Assembly: GCA_001247695.2 (NCBI GenBank)
Contig: LGRX02033412.1
Location: 1-64,000 of the forward strand
Source of the DNA: Cymbomonas tetramitiformis
Taxonomy: Eukaryota > Chlorophyta > Pyramimonadophyceae > Pyramimonadales > Pyramimonadaceae
DNA length: 64,000 nt
Reading direction: 5' to 3'
A program made the translations under genes and the position numbers. This document shows, in pieces, positions 11,303 to 22,663 of the stretch; position 1 is the first letter of the stretch; each line of letters begins with the position of its first letter. The notes below the pieces were generated by a model. That model saw only the letters and a list, made by a program, of their open reading frames with translations. It was not told where the DNA came from and did no database searches.

Positions 11303-14300
11303 ATGAAGCTGGTCTGGGAAATTTATGGCTTGTATCAGTTGACTCGATATAAGGAGCGCTTGGAGCAGCAGGAGACTGAGATTGGTACTCGTCTTGTGAA
11401 GGTATGCACAGATTAATTCAGGCGTTTTGTCGGAACCCTAAAATGTACAAGTGTCAGATACTGAACTTATCACTTAACTCATGGTGAGCTGACTTCGAGG
11501 ACTGGATGTGTAAAGGGATTTGTTCCTGCAGTTGTGGCGCTCAGCGAGCTTCTTTGAACTGCTTCGGTGCACCCTAACTGAGATACGAACTGCACGTTGC
11601 GTGAATGGAGCCTATGGCATTCCCAGAGTGTGCCTCAAGTTTTAGGCGCAGTTGCAGACCGCTCCTGGTCAACTGGGGTTGGTGCCGACTACTGACTTCG
11701 TGAACTCGGCTGGTCAGGAACGGAACTTAGTGGACAGCCATACAACCCAAATGGAAAAATTGAGTGCTGAGAGAGATGCCTTCCAAAAGAAGTTTAATTC
11801 GATACTTCAAAAGCAGAGTCAGCTTCAGCACGAAATCCGTAAGAAAGAGAGAGAAAATGAAAAGCTGAAGGTACGTGTTGCCGTAAGTACCGCTACCTGC
11901 TTACGGGCTTCCCTTGAAAAGCAGCCCCAAAAGAGTTCGGCGTTTTTAATGCCGTTCAAACATCTTAGAGACGGAAGCAAAAAGGGCTTTCTGAAACCTT
12001 TTGGCCCGTTTGACGTCCTGCGCAGGAGAGGCTGGGTTCGATGACTCTCCCCGAGAAAACGAAGAAGGGCGGCGGTTTTTCGGTGGATTCTTCACCAAGG
12101 ACACCTCGAACTCCGGCCACTCCACTACGAGGAGACTCGGGGAGGAGATCTTCTGTCGGAGGAGAAGAGGACTTATATAAAATGCTGTATGAGTCGTCCG
12201 AGGTATGCGCTTCGCAGATTCTTGTCATTGAAACGTTGTCTTGTGCGTTGGTTGTATCTGCGAGCCACTTGTTTGCTATGTGTAAGCTTCGTTGAAGATG
12301 TGGTTCCGTCTATGTTTCAACCCGCAGAGAGTAGGTTTGGGTGAACGAAGAGGCAAGGAAAGCTATTTGATACGGTTGCCCAAACCTTAGCTAGTACTGC
12401 TCCAAACCTTAGCTATGCGTTGCCAACGTCTTTCCGTATAGCTAGCTACCTTAGGCAACGCACACAACAGAACATATGGGGCCAGATAAAGAAAGACGCC
12501 AATGATTTTAACAATGCGAAGTCTGCGGGAGATGAACTGAACAGGCAAAGCACAAGGAGCTAATGCAAACTAACCATCAGATGACGGCGACAATCGCTAC
12601 TTTGCGAGAAGAGAATAAGGAGCTTACTAGCGCGAAGACTGAAATGAAGGCGAGTTTTCCTCACCACCACACTTTCCTACCCATGGTCCCGTATTTGAGT
12701 TCGCTCCTTGGCAGACGGATTCTCTGCCTTGCTCAACAACCTTCTTCACCAAAGGCAAAACCCCAGCAGTTAACGGTTTGGAGGTTGTGAATAGATCTTC
12801 GTCAGCGCCTACCGACCTGGGCCAACTCACTCATTTTCTGGCGAGCACACTAATATGTGTAACACTTTTTGTAAGCGCTTCCAATTCTGCCGAGAAATTT
12901 TCCTCAAAACATGTTGAGAAGGAACGACGAGTGCATAGCTGGCGTGCCAGGCTCCTTTTTGGTGCACACTGATCGGCGAGACACTCGAAGCGTGTGACAG
13001 CAAGCCATACGAAACAAACGAGTCTAACGTTTGCTGACTGCTGCAATGGCACTCCTTTCTGAATCTTTGTGCGATCTTTTTCCGATTTTATCAAGACACA
13101 ATCCGCTCCCAGCGAGATCCCTAACAGCAACTGGAGCATACTGTCGCAGACGGATTTGAAGCAGCCGCTACAGGATCTGCGGCAGCAGCTCAGGTCGAAG
13201 GAGGGGCAACTGAAGGATAAGGATGAGCGACTGCGAATGGTGGAGGCTCAAACAAAGCAGCAGCAAGAGAAGATGAAGCTGTACAAGCTGCAGGAGCAAA
13301 AACTTGGCGAGGCCATGGCGCGTATCCGCGAGCAGGATGAGCGGTTGCGGGGCGGCCATGCACAAAGCAAACAGCTGCGGGAGGCACAGAAGCGCATGCA
13401 GCTTCTGGAGGAGCAGCTGATGGCCGCAACGAAGTACGAGGTGGCTTTAAAGGAGGCCCAGCGTAGGCTCCGGGAGCAAGAGGCGGGGCTGCAGGTGTGA
13501 GCTGAGCCAATCAAACAAGATCGCCTTTGACTAGCTATCTCACGCCTGATTCCTTTGCCTTGCCGTGAAGGACACCCTCAAGTCCGATTAGGGAACAGAG
13601 TGGGCGGTGTTGAGATGTCTTCCCCACTAGTGCCTGCTCCTCGCTGTAGATGGGGAGCATTATATCAGGTATCCAAATAGTTCTCTCTGCATAAACCAAG
13701 TGTGTCATACTTGGGAATACCGTGGTGCCCCTGAGCCGCGAGACTTGCGGGTGGCAGGGCTTGAAGCGGCAGGAACAACAGCTCCGCCAAGCACAGGACA
13801 CGCTGCAGCAGCAGGAGCAGCAGCTGCGGGAATACCGGCAGGTGGAGGAGGCGCTGGAGGAGGCGAGGGGGAAGCTACATGAGCAAGAGGGCCGGATCGC
13901 AGAGTATCGACGAGGTGAGCAGCACTTGAAGGCACAGCAGGGGGTGAGCACTGCTCTGGACGAGAAGAACTGGGAGCATGAGCGCCAGCGATTGCTGCAG
14001 AAGCTGGAGACAGCCCGGGCACAGCTGCAGGAGCAGGCAGAATTCCGGGGTGAAGAGCGCGAGGAAGATCAGCAGGGGTACCAGCGGCGGCTGCGGCGCC
14101 AGGAGCAGCAGCTCCTTGCGGCCCAGGACACTCTGGAGGTCCAGGAGCGCCAGCTCGAGGAGAACCGCCGGCAGGAGAAAAAACTTCGGAGCGCACAGGT
14201 GCCTAACACGGCCCTGAAGCATATCAAACAAGAGTCCTTACGACCGAATTAAGGATCTGAGCACGTATTTGTGTCGGTGTCATCCTCTGAGATGGGGTTC

Positions 14301-16784
14301 TCACGTCTGCTCCTCCAGTTGCAGTAGCTACACGCCTGCCTCTTATGTGCCACTGCCTCCGCAACCCTAAAACCCTCGAAAGAGATGTGATGCTGCCTCT
14401 GTAACCCGCAGAACCCTCGCAAGAACCCTGGCGCTGCCTCCGCAGTCCCCAAAATCCTTGCATCACATTGGCAGTTCTCGACAACCCAAAAAACCTTGCC
14501 CGAGCTAGCATACGACTCTGCAATGTCATCGATGTGATGTAGCTACACCTTTACCACGGCACAGTTGCAACATTGGTCATGGCTCATTTATCGTAAGTTT
14601 TAACATCGGTGCACTGGGTCGCGTGCAGGTGGAACTTCAAGAGGAGAAGAATGAGCTGGAGGAGCGGAACCGCTTGGACACGCGTCGGGTGAGGGAGCTA
14701 AGCAATAGGGTGCGGGTGCTGGAGGAGGAGGCCCAGGTGATCCCATCCCCTTGATGGCTTTGCAATACTGCAAGATTCCGAGCATACCTTCCTCTGCGTC
14801 TGAACGAGTGCAAGTCCTGCCCATGTGCCCTCCGGCCCGGCAAAGATGTTTACCTGATGTTTCAGGTTGGGCAATGGGTTACTATTGGGCGGAGTTCCGT
14901 GAATATGTTACCACTCTTGAGGGTGCAGGCCCGGAAACTGCCTTCACTCTCGGCAGGTGTGCTCACCCAGTGGTGCACGGACGGCCGGGGCTCAGGCGCG
15001 AGAAGGCAGCGAGACAGTGCTGCGCAAGGCGCAGCAGCTCATTGTGGAGCAAGAGTCGCAGCTGCAGGAGCAGGAGCGGCGACTGCAGGATCAGGAGGAG
15101 CACCTGCAGGAGCTGAGGTGCAAGCTGGAGGATCGCCGTCAAGAGCCGCCACTACCTCTCTTGAAGCTGGCACCGCAGTTCCCCGACTCGCTTCCCGAGA
15201 GGGAGTCCATGACCTTTGACTCCAACCTCACTCCCCGCGGCCACGCTTCCCCACGCGCCTCTGCACACGTGCAGTTCGAAATGGAGCAGAGTACTGCAGG
15301 CAACACCCCTGGTACGCGTACATTCCATGCCTTTGTGCCAAACTTACCATCTGGCGAATCTCCCCGCCGGCATCCCTCTTGTAAATGAGGGGGGGGTACC
15401 AATTTGCAGCGCTCTGTGGGCACCAGCCGAGTATGGGGATGTTTGGCTGCTGCAAGCACAGAGGCATCGAGCGCCGCCGCTATCGACATCAGCGATGACG
15501 AATCCCTCGGCGCACTCAGTGCCATGGCCAGCACACAAGAGAAGCCCTTCATTTTCACCAAGCCTATGAGTCGGATCTCGATGAGTCAGACACCCGAAGA
15601 GGCCACAGTAGCCTTGAGGCATCTCCCGAAGTCTGCACCTGATAATTCCTCCCAGCATTCAGGTGACAGCCTGACTTCTCCCACCACCCGCCGAGGTGAG
15701 TCGCAACTCTGGTGAGCGCAGACTGATAGGTCCTCGCTCCACTCACAGGTCCCGACAATGATCAGATGCTGGACATGGAGCCTGTTAAGTTCGACCAGCC
15801 TTTGACTCGATTCTCCGTGGCGCCCGCCACGAGGCCAAAGCTGCCAGGGATTGGAGAACTAGCAGATGCAGTGTCCGAAGGTGAGGACCTGTTTGTAGAG
15901 GGACGCTTTTCTTGTGGTTGGGGGTGCTGCAGTGCTGTGGGAGCCCCTTCACCCTGTCATTGCAGCACCCGGCATGGTGCATGCCAAGCGGAAGTGTGGA
16001 CGAATGGCTGTGGCTTGCCAGAGATCTGGCCCTTTATCGTGCCCAGTGAATTTTCAGCGGCAATTTGTGACTGGTAGTGGTGTGCGGAGCTGTCACAGAT
16101 TCTTCAAGCTCCGATCTGAGTCAGGGCCCCAACCAATCCGAGATGGGGAGGAAAATCCCTGCAAATAGCACCTCAGCCACGGCAGGCCCAAATGTGGCGG
16201 ATCTTCTGAACTCTCTGGGAGATTCAGATAGTGATGTTGCAAGCACGAAAGAGAAGGGCAGTGGTGAGGAGGAGGATTTCCTGATGGAGGAGGAGGAGGA
16301 AGAGGAGGAGGATTCCGGCCCCAACAAGAGCGCAAGGATTGACGTCAGCGCATTCGAAGGATCTTTGGGGGGAAACCCGCTGTTTAGTGGTGGTGGTGGT
16401 GCAGCCACAGTAACAAGAGGCGGCCAAGCCACCAGCTCCGGCAATTCGCAGTGGGCAGAGTCACAGTACACGCAGCGGGCCAGTCGATTTACTTCGATGC
16501 CTGTGTCAGATGGGGAAGAGGTGGACTCGGTTGCCACCAAGCCGCAACGTGTTCTGGAGACCTCGCCAGAGATTCCCAAGAAAGATGGCAAACCACGGAG
16601 TCGAGTCTCGGTGATGGCTGCGCAAGCCCTTGACTCGCTAAACATGATGCTGAGCAGCGATAATGATCCTGAAGAAGACGGTGGGTCCCTGCATAGCAAT
16701 GTCAGCTCGCCCTTGTCTGCCGAGAAAAATAGAAGTCGAGTCTCAACCATGGCTGCCGAGACAATCAACTCATTGGGGCGATGA
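11303..16784 (+). CDS. SSX2IP: ADIP-domain coiled-coil protein (SSX2IP/Msd1-like), 11 exons
   Basis: Exons: 11303-11401, 11652-11870, 12026-12202, 12545-12649, 13150-13494, 13758-14198, 14629-14736, 14996-15311, 15462-15695, 15749-15880, 16099-16784. Phases close and give 953 residues. The N-terminal part matches the ADIP domain of SSX2IP, a centrosome and basal-body maturation factor: RKKERENEKLKERL (across an exon join), then an acidic stretch and EEDLYKMLYESSE. Residues about 165-570 are a nearly unbroken Gln/Glu/Arg-rich coiled coil (LRQAQDTLQQQEQQLREY and similar). The C-terminal third is acidic and Ser-rich, with a run of eight Glu and a repeated RSRVSxMAAxxxxSL motif near the end. Exon 4 appears to end at a GC donor (AAG/GCGAGT). 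Exon 5's start and the joins of exons 8-9 and 10-11 are the least certain. The true N-terminus may lie further upstream. Coiled-coil similarity alone would be weak evidence, so the SSX2IP call rests on the ADIP block. Confidence 0.8.
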
Positions 16785-18191
16785 TCTCCAAAACGAGATG
16801 GCAGGTGGAACTGCATATTACCATTAAGTTATATGAAATTGTGATTATAAATTGCTGAAAACTTTGTGAGGCAGGCCATTTGTATGAAAGTGTGCACTAG
16901 TGGTTCCCAAACTTTGCAAAAATCCATGTGATGAGATGTGTATAAGAAAGTTGTGTACAAACGATGTTTTCAAAACCACTTTGTCATGCAATAGCTCATT
17001 TGTGAAAAGTGGGCAAGGTACCTCTCTTCTCTCTTGATCGAAATCCTGGAAATAGACAAGTGTGACGAGAGGGCCTAATTTTCGGATTGAGAGCTCGTCG
17101 TTCTTTATGGTTTCCTTCATGATGACTTCGCAACATTTACGCACAGACGCAATAAGGAACATGCTTTCCCCGAAGTTGCGCTTGCATTACGGTGTCGAGA
17201 TGTACGCAGGAGTAGCGTGCGACATCTGGACAAATTCGATTTCGTCTGCTGTCCAATGGTATGAGTGCACGCTCATACGAGTGCATCGGTATGAGTGAAA
17301 CCCAATATCCCAACAATATGCATCTTATTCGGTTGACTTGTTTCGGTTAATCTGATGCTGCGGTATCCATATATTTCGAGGTACAACTCTGACTAATAGC
17401 TCTGTCTATAAGGTACATATTCAATGAAGTGAGGACAAAGCGTCTGAACCCTTTTTTATTCTCACTGGTTTACACGAACATTCAGCAGAGATGGCATACG
17501 TCAAGGCATTGTATCGGTTGTATCGATATATCGACATATCGCGGATAATTAGCAACAAATCAGGCTACTCGTCGTTCTTAGTGAGGTACTATTCGTCGTG
17601 TCCATCGACTTCAGATGCAAAGAAATCAGTATAGATTGCTGTACTTTCGAAATTTTAGCTATCGATATATCGACACGCATATCGATTATCGGAATCGATC
17701 CGGCCGACATGGGGTGAATACCCCGAGTTCTGATAGCGCAAATTCTGGGAATTGGCGATCCACGCACGAGGGGTTCTTGAAAAATCAACTTTTATCGGCG
17801 TATCATGGAATGATGCAACATTCCACCACTAACCAAATCTGATGAGCCCTTCATGATATCGATTATGTATACTTGTGGTGCTTGCTATATCGTATGAATC
17901 AATGTATCGCCATATCAGTCGAAATTCTTATCATCGGTGTTGATCGATTACCATATGTCTAACAACAAATCGGAATCCATCGATGTCAAGAATTCGAAAA
18001 TCAGAATTGATCGACGCAAAAACCAAAAACATTATTCGCTGGCGCCAGTCCAGAGTCCCAGAAGAGGAACGGGCGGCTGCGCAACGCTTACACCCAAAAT
18101 TTATGGTAAACTTCAAGCGATAAACTGGATAAAGGGAAGATATTTTTGAAATTCCCCGCGAGAATTTTGTGTTAAAGCGGGCTTTTCCGAC
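16785..18191. other. Intergenic DNA with TATCGAT-rich sequence
   Basis: This is the 3' flank of the ADIP-like gene. From 17500 to 18000 the sequence is dense in TATCGATA/ATATCGA motifs and short inverted repeats. No coding support. Confidence 0.5.
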
Positions 18192-18959
18192 ATGCCGTGG
18201 GGGCGAAAGCCGACATCTAGCGGACCGGCACCGAGTCCGCAGCACGAAGCAGCGGAAATGAGCTTTGAACTGCTCATTTTCAGCACAGCTCAGGCTGCGT
18301 TGAGGGCCCACCGGCTTGCACGAAGGGAGGGGTGGGCGCCCCTGCCGGAGTGCATCGGTGACGACGAGTCCATCGCGCTTACGCCGCAGCAGAGCCTAAC
18401 GCAACTGGCTTTGCACGCGACTCGAGCAGTAGCGGCTGCGGCAACGGTGTGCCTTCTCGCACTTGAGCGGGCTAGCACGACAGCAACAGGCACTGCGACT
18501 ACTGTACATCGACGTTGCCACCTCCTCCATCGTTCCACGAGTGGCACCGCCTCATTGCAGGGGCCAAGCGTCAGGACTCTAAGAATAAGGAATGCGCAGC
18601 GACAGAACGCGAGGGGGCGCGCTGAGCGGAAAGATCCGCCAGCGACGACGGGTGTTTTCAGGACGCCCTCCATTTCTCCCACAGTTGTGCCAGGGGGGTC
18701 TTTCGCATTTGGCAGCGTCTCTGGGACAGTGAAACCCAGGGACTTTAAGCAAGAGCTTCCGAGGATTGATAGCTCACCCCCCAAGGATAGAATGCAAGTC
18801 CTAGGGGGGGGGTCTGAGCACAGCCCCTTGCCTCAGAATAACTCCGTGTTCAACGAAAAAGTCGGGAACGATGTTCAAAAATTCGCGCCTGCGGCGCATA
18901 ATAATATAACATGTGAGGCGATAGCGCGGGGCACTCCCACCCCCACCATCCTTGCGTGA
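18192..18959 (+). CDS. Unrecognised open reading frame, 255 codons, doubtful
   Basis: An intronless frame begins ATGCCGTGGGGG and has Ala/Thr/Ser-rich composition with no domain I recognise. It runs almost to the 42-bp minisatellite. The stretch coding for ELPRIDS near 18747-18772 recurs inverted near 19455-19480, where the minus strand again reads ELPRIDS. That suggests the frame is part of a degenerate repeated or mobile unit rather than a host gene. The opposite strand is also open over much of it, which lowers its value as evidence of coding. Confidence 0.2.
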   Translation: MPWGRKPTSSGPAPSPQHEAAEMSFELLIFSTAQAALRAHRLARREGWAPLPECIGDDESIALTPQQSLTQLALHATRAVAAAATVCLLALERASTTATGTATTVHRRCHLLHRSTSGTASLQGPSVRTLRIRNAQRQNARGRAERKDPPATTGVFRTPSISPTVVPGGSFAFGSVSGTVKPRDFKQELPRIDSSPPKDRMQVLGGGSEHSPLPQNNSVFNEKVGNDVQKFAPAAHNNITCEAIARGTPTPTILA

Positions 18960-19482
18960 CTAGTCCGCGCCCGTGATGGTGGTATCGTGGGACACTCCCG
19001 CCCGCCCCGCGCGCGCGATGGTGGTATCGTGGGACAATCCCGCCCGCCCCACGCGCGCGATGGTGGTATCGTGGGACACTCCCGCCCGCCCCACGCGCGC
19101 GATGGTGGTCTCGTGGGACACTCCTGCCCGCCCCACGCGCGCGATGGTGGTCTCGTGGGGCACTCCTGCCCGCCCCGCGAGCGTGATGGGGGTATCGTAG
19201 GGCACTCCCGTCCCCCGCGAGCGTGATGGTGGTATCACAGGCACGTATCGTGGGGCACTCCCACCCGACCCGCGCGCGTTATGGTGGTATCGTGGGGCAC
19301 TCCCGCTCGCCCCGCGCGCGTTATGGTGGTACCGTGGGGCACTCCCGCCCGCCCCGCAGTGTGCGCGAGTGCAAGTTCTAGGGGGGGGGTGCTGACCCCC
19401 CAACGGCAAAAAGCAACTCCTAGGGGGGGTATTTCTAGAACCCCCTCGCTTCCCCCCGCTATCAATCCTCGGAAGCTCCAAA
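18747..19482. repeat. Inverted segments flanking a minisatellite
   Basis: GAGCTTCCGAGGATTGATAG at about 18749-18768 recurs as its reverse complement at about 19458-19477. On the inner side of each is a G-run preceded by CAAGTYCTAGGGGGG (18797-18813 and 19371-19390). The 42-bp minisatellite lies between them. Confidence 0.6.
18970..19352. repeat. 42-bp minisatellite, about 9 copies
   Basis: The unit begins GATGGTGGTATCGTGGGACA and continues CTCCCGCCCGCCCCGCGCGC. The first copies are spaced exactly 42 bp. Later ones degenerate and shorten. Because 42 is a multiple of three, repetitive peptides can be read in several frames on both strands. I treat these as artefacts. Confidence 0.85.
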
Positions 19483-19499
19483 CCGCACCGCCATCTGGC

Positions 19500-22400
19500 G
19501 GCGGAGTGGTAAGGACGTTTTAAACGTTCTTGGACATCGTTCAACGCGCACCGTCTGGTACACCGCCTTCTCCTGGCGAGAACGAAACGCAGCGGTGAAC
19601 CGACATTGGTGCCGCTTAGCCCGAGAACGAGCAAAAAATGGAGAGCAGCTGAGCAGGGGGGCTCGCAGGACGAGGACATCGCCGACCTCGAGTATGAGGA
19701 CCGCTGGCGGGATGAGGCGGACGGCCTGGACGTGGAGGTCTGTGACCAACACATCTGAAGGCCGATAATTCCGCCAGCTACACTTCCCCCGCGCGCCTTC
19801 ACTCATCGCGCATTGTGCAGGACCTGCTGGGAGCAAGTCAGCCGCCAGTACAATTGGCGCTCTGGCAGGATAGGCACGACCGAGCCGGGAACCGCTTTTC
19901 GTCCCCCACACCACGACGCATCTGGGGGGTTTCAGCGGTGGCAGCGGCGCGGCAATCAGTTTCGGCAAAGTACGTATCATCCACAATTGACTGTAAAAAC
20001 CCTAACTGCGAAAGCCGGTTCGCAAAGTAGTGCAGCAACCTAGAGAGAGACTGTGATTGCACAGTGGCTCATTGCCCTGTCTGTATCTTCGGATCGGCAT
20101 CCTAGTTGAACTTCTGGCTGGGTGCATGTAATTAATAGTGCACCACCAACCAGGGGTTCTTGCATCCACTGCGGTTTCAGCTAGGTGTATGCTGACCTAG
20201 GCTCATCTCTGACCCTTTGGGGCAGGCCCTCATCCTGCAGCATCCCGTTATGAGGAATGGCTGCAAATAGACCAGGGTGAGGTAATTACCGGCACCATTC
20301 ACCGTGCACATGTAGCAACTAATGCCGCGTCGTTGAGGCTCTTCAACTTCAGACTGCACCATCGTCCTGCTGATCCCCGAATTTCTCCTCTACTGAAAAC
20401 TGATAATGTGTGATCGTTTACGTCTATGATCTTTTAAGACTGCCACTGCGCAGTCAATGTTGTTGGAATTGCCGAAGCCGGCGAGCGGGTTCAACTTGAA
20501 ACAGGTTGCATGATCTGAACACACGAAACATAAACAATCGATGGCACGCCGGAAACAAGCCAAGAAGTCGACATGTGGCTCGATCGAAAATTGATCTAAT
20601 GGCCAACAAACAATCGATACTGAATGAATGGATGTCCTGCGCTTTTGGTGACAAACCGAAAATCGACCATCGCAATAAATTAAGTCTATCGACCAATCAT
20701 GGGTTCCGACAAACAAAACAATCAGGAAAGAATTAAATCGACGGTCGTGTCGTTTGTCAGCAGAAAAGTTTTGTCGATACCCTAACAGCGATTAACAAAA
20801 CAATAACAATGCCAGGGGTGTATGGCGCTATCGATATACGTACTCGGTAGAATGTGTTTCCAGAAAGAAAAGAAAAGAAAGGCAAGCTGATGTGTTAATG
20901 GTGGTTTCTATCGAGCCGGCAGATCAATATCGATCAGTTATATCCGTTCACGTCACTAGTGCCCCGCCCTTGCCCTGAGCGGGGGGGCTAAAAGGCCAGA
21001 CATTCGTTTGTTGCCGGCGAATTTACGGAGTCCAGGGGTTCCCAGTGTTGATCTGTGAACCTCTCAGGTGCTGCGTTTGTGGACGCACGTCTCCTGCTGT
21101 TGCTATAGCACCGCTCTGCAAAGGAAGCCAGACCTGCGGGAGACTGAATTTTCACGTGTTTTTAGCTATACAGCCGTAATATGTATTTTTCGCCAAGGCG
21201 TGCCCGATACTGGATGTCTCGATTCCACTCGAGACTCGTCGGAATGGATTGTTAGCCAATATCCAGCCAATATCCAGTAGCCAATGCAATATGACCCAGT
21301 GTGTTGATAAACTGCCCGCATTTGGTGCCGGTGTCCGCGTCGATCCTGATGAAACATATCACTTCACTCTGACGATGCATTTCCAAAGGGGGCTGCTCCC
21401 CCCGGAGGGTAGTACAAGAGGACAAGATATATGGAAGTACATGATGATAGCTCGCAAGAGGCCCCACGAGGTACTGCTAACGATGCATGGGCTTGGCGTG
21501 AACTCGTACCGTAACCTGCCGTATTCGGGCACAGGTAGGTAGTTTAAGGACTGCCAGGAGCTACAAGGACGCGTGCGTACTGGAAAATACCTGCACCTAT
21601 ACTGGCGTATATCGGTAGAAGCAGGTCGGTTGTTCATGGGAAACATAATCTAAACGGGAAATGGTAATAGTCGTAGCGGCAGAACATTTTTTACCCCCTG
21701 GGTACCTTGCTTGGTAAGGCACGACGCTAACATATGCGAGTATGGAGGGCGAAATAGCCATATTTTCGGGTGTTCCCAGGTCTTTTTAAGGGAGCACTGA
21801 AGGTATTTTAAACTGAGAGGGGTCCGGTCCCTGTACTTATAATTATTTATTAACTCCAAATCTTGAATTTTGGAATGTAATATTTCAAAATTTATGCCGA
21901 AGCTGAAATCATGTATTTTTAAATCGTAGATTTGCATCGCTCGACAAAAATATATATAACAATCGGAATACCCTGCTTGTCGTCCGACGTGTCGATGTCG
22001 TCCGATTTGTCAGCACCATAATTTAGCACAGAAGGCACGGGAGACAAGGACCGGAGAAATACCGGGATATGGGGTCGAATATGGGCCATCCAGGTGCCCA
22101 CCTAGTTAACATACTGTGCCGGGGGGGGACCATAGGCGAAGGGGAACCCCCTAAATCCAGTAACATATGTCCGGACCCCCCAGGGCGATCAAAGAAACCC
22201 ATAACATATGCCCATTTACCCATGGGTTCACAATTTAAAATCCATAGCATGACCGGGGGGGGCGGGGGTGCGGTCTTGCCGGGTTGTCACCAGGTAGCAA
22301 TGCCCCATTAATACATTATTATACCTGCTCTCGTATAAGAACATTTATGCCATTGTAAGTGAAAGTCCATTCTACATGGGATGAGTCGGATTGCGGATCA

Positions 22401-22663
22401 GACCCATTCTTCACACAATGCGCGGCCTTTTAATCCTTTCAACTGCAAGTTTGCTGGTGGTGGGATATTATTAGCGTGCCACCGCAGCAGACACATTCAT
22501 TTATTGCTGCCATACAGGAGCAACGCACATGGCCTGCACCTTTTATGCTAGCTTGCATACTTCATCTTCGGGGAAGTAGCCCTCCCCTCTCCAATAGTGG
22601 GACTGCTTGAACGTGGAGAAGCAGGGGAATTCACCAACCAGGAGGGCATGGAAGAAGTCCTTG
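19500..22663. other. Intergenic DNA between convergent genes
   Basis: Degenerate sequence with no supported gene. Positions 19650-20030 show coding-like open frames on both strands (RTCWEQVSRQYNW on plus) that may be remnants of a mobile element. Positions 20500-20830 are rich in ATCGAT and TCGA. Positions 22100-22300 have runs of G. The last 100 bp up to 22663 should be the 3' untranslated region of the minus-strand esterase gene. Confidence 0.45.

Noticed and set aside
18960..19802. Minus-strand 280-codon open frame
   Set aside because: Most of it is the 42-bp minisatellite, whose length is a multiple of three, so long frames arise without coding.
19650..20030. Possible transposase or RT remnant on the plus strand
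   Set aside because: Coding-like composition on both strands, but no catalytic motif or family match that I can name.
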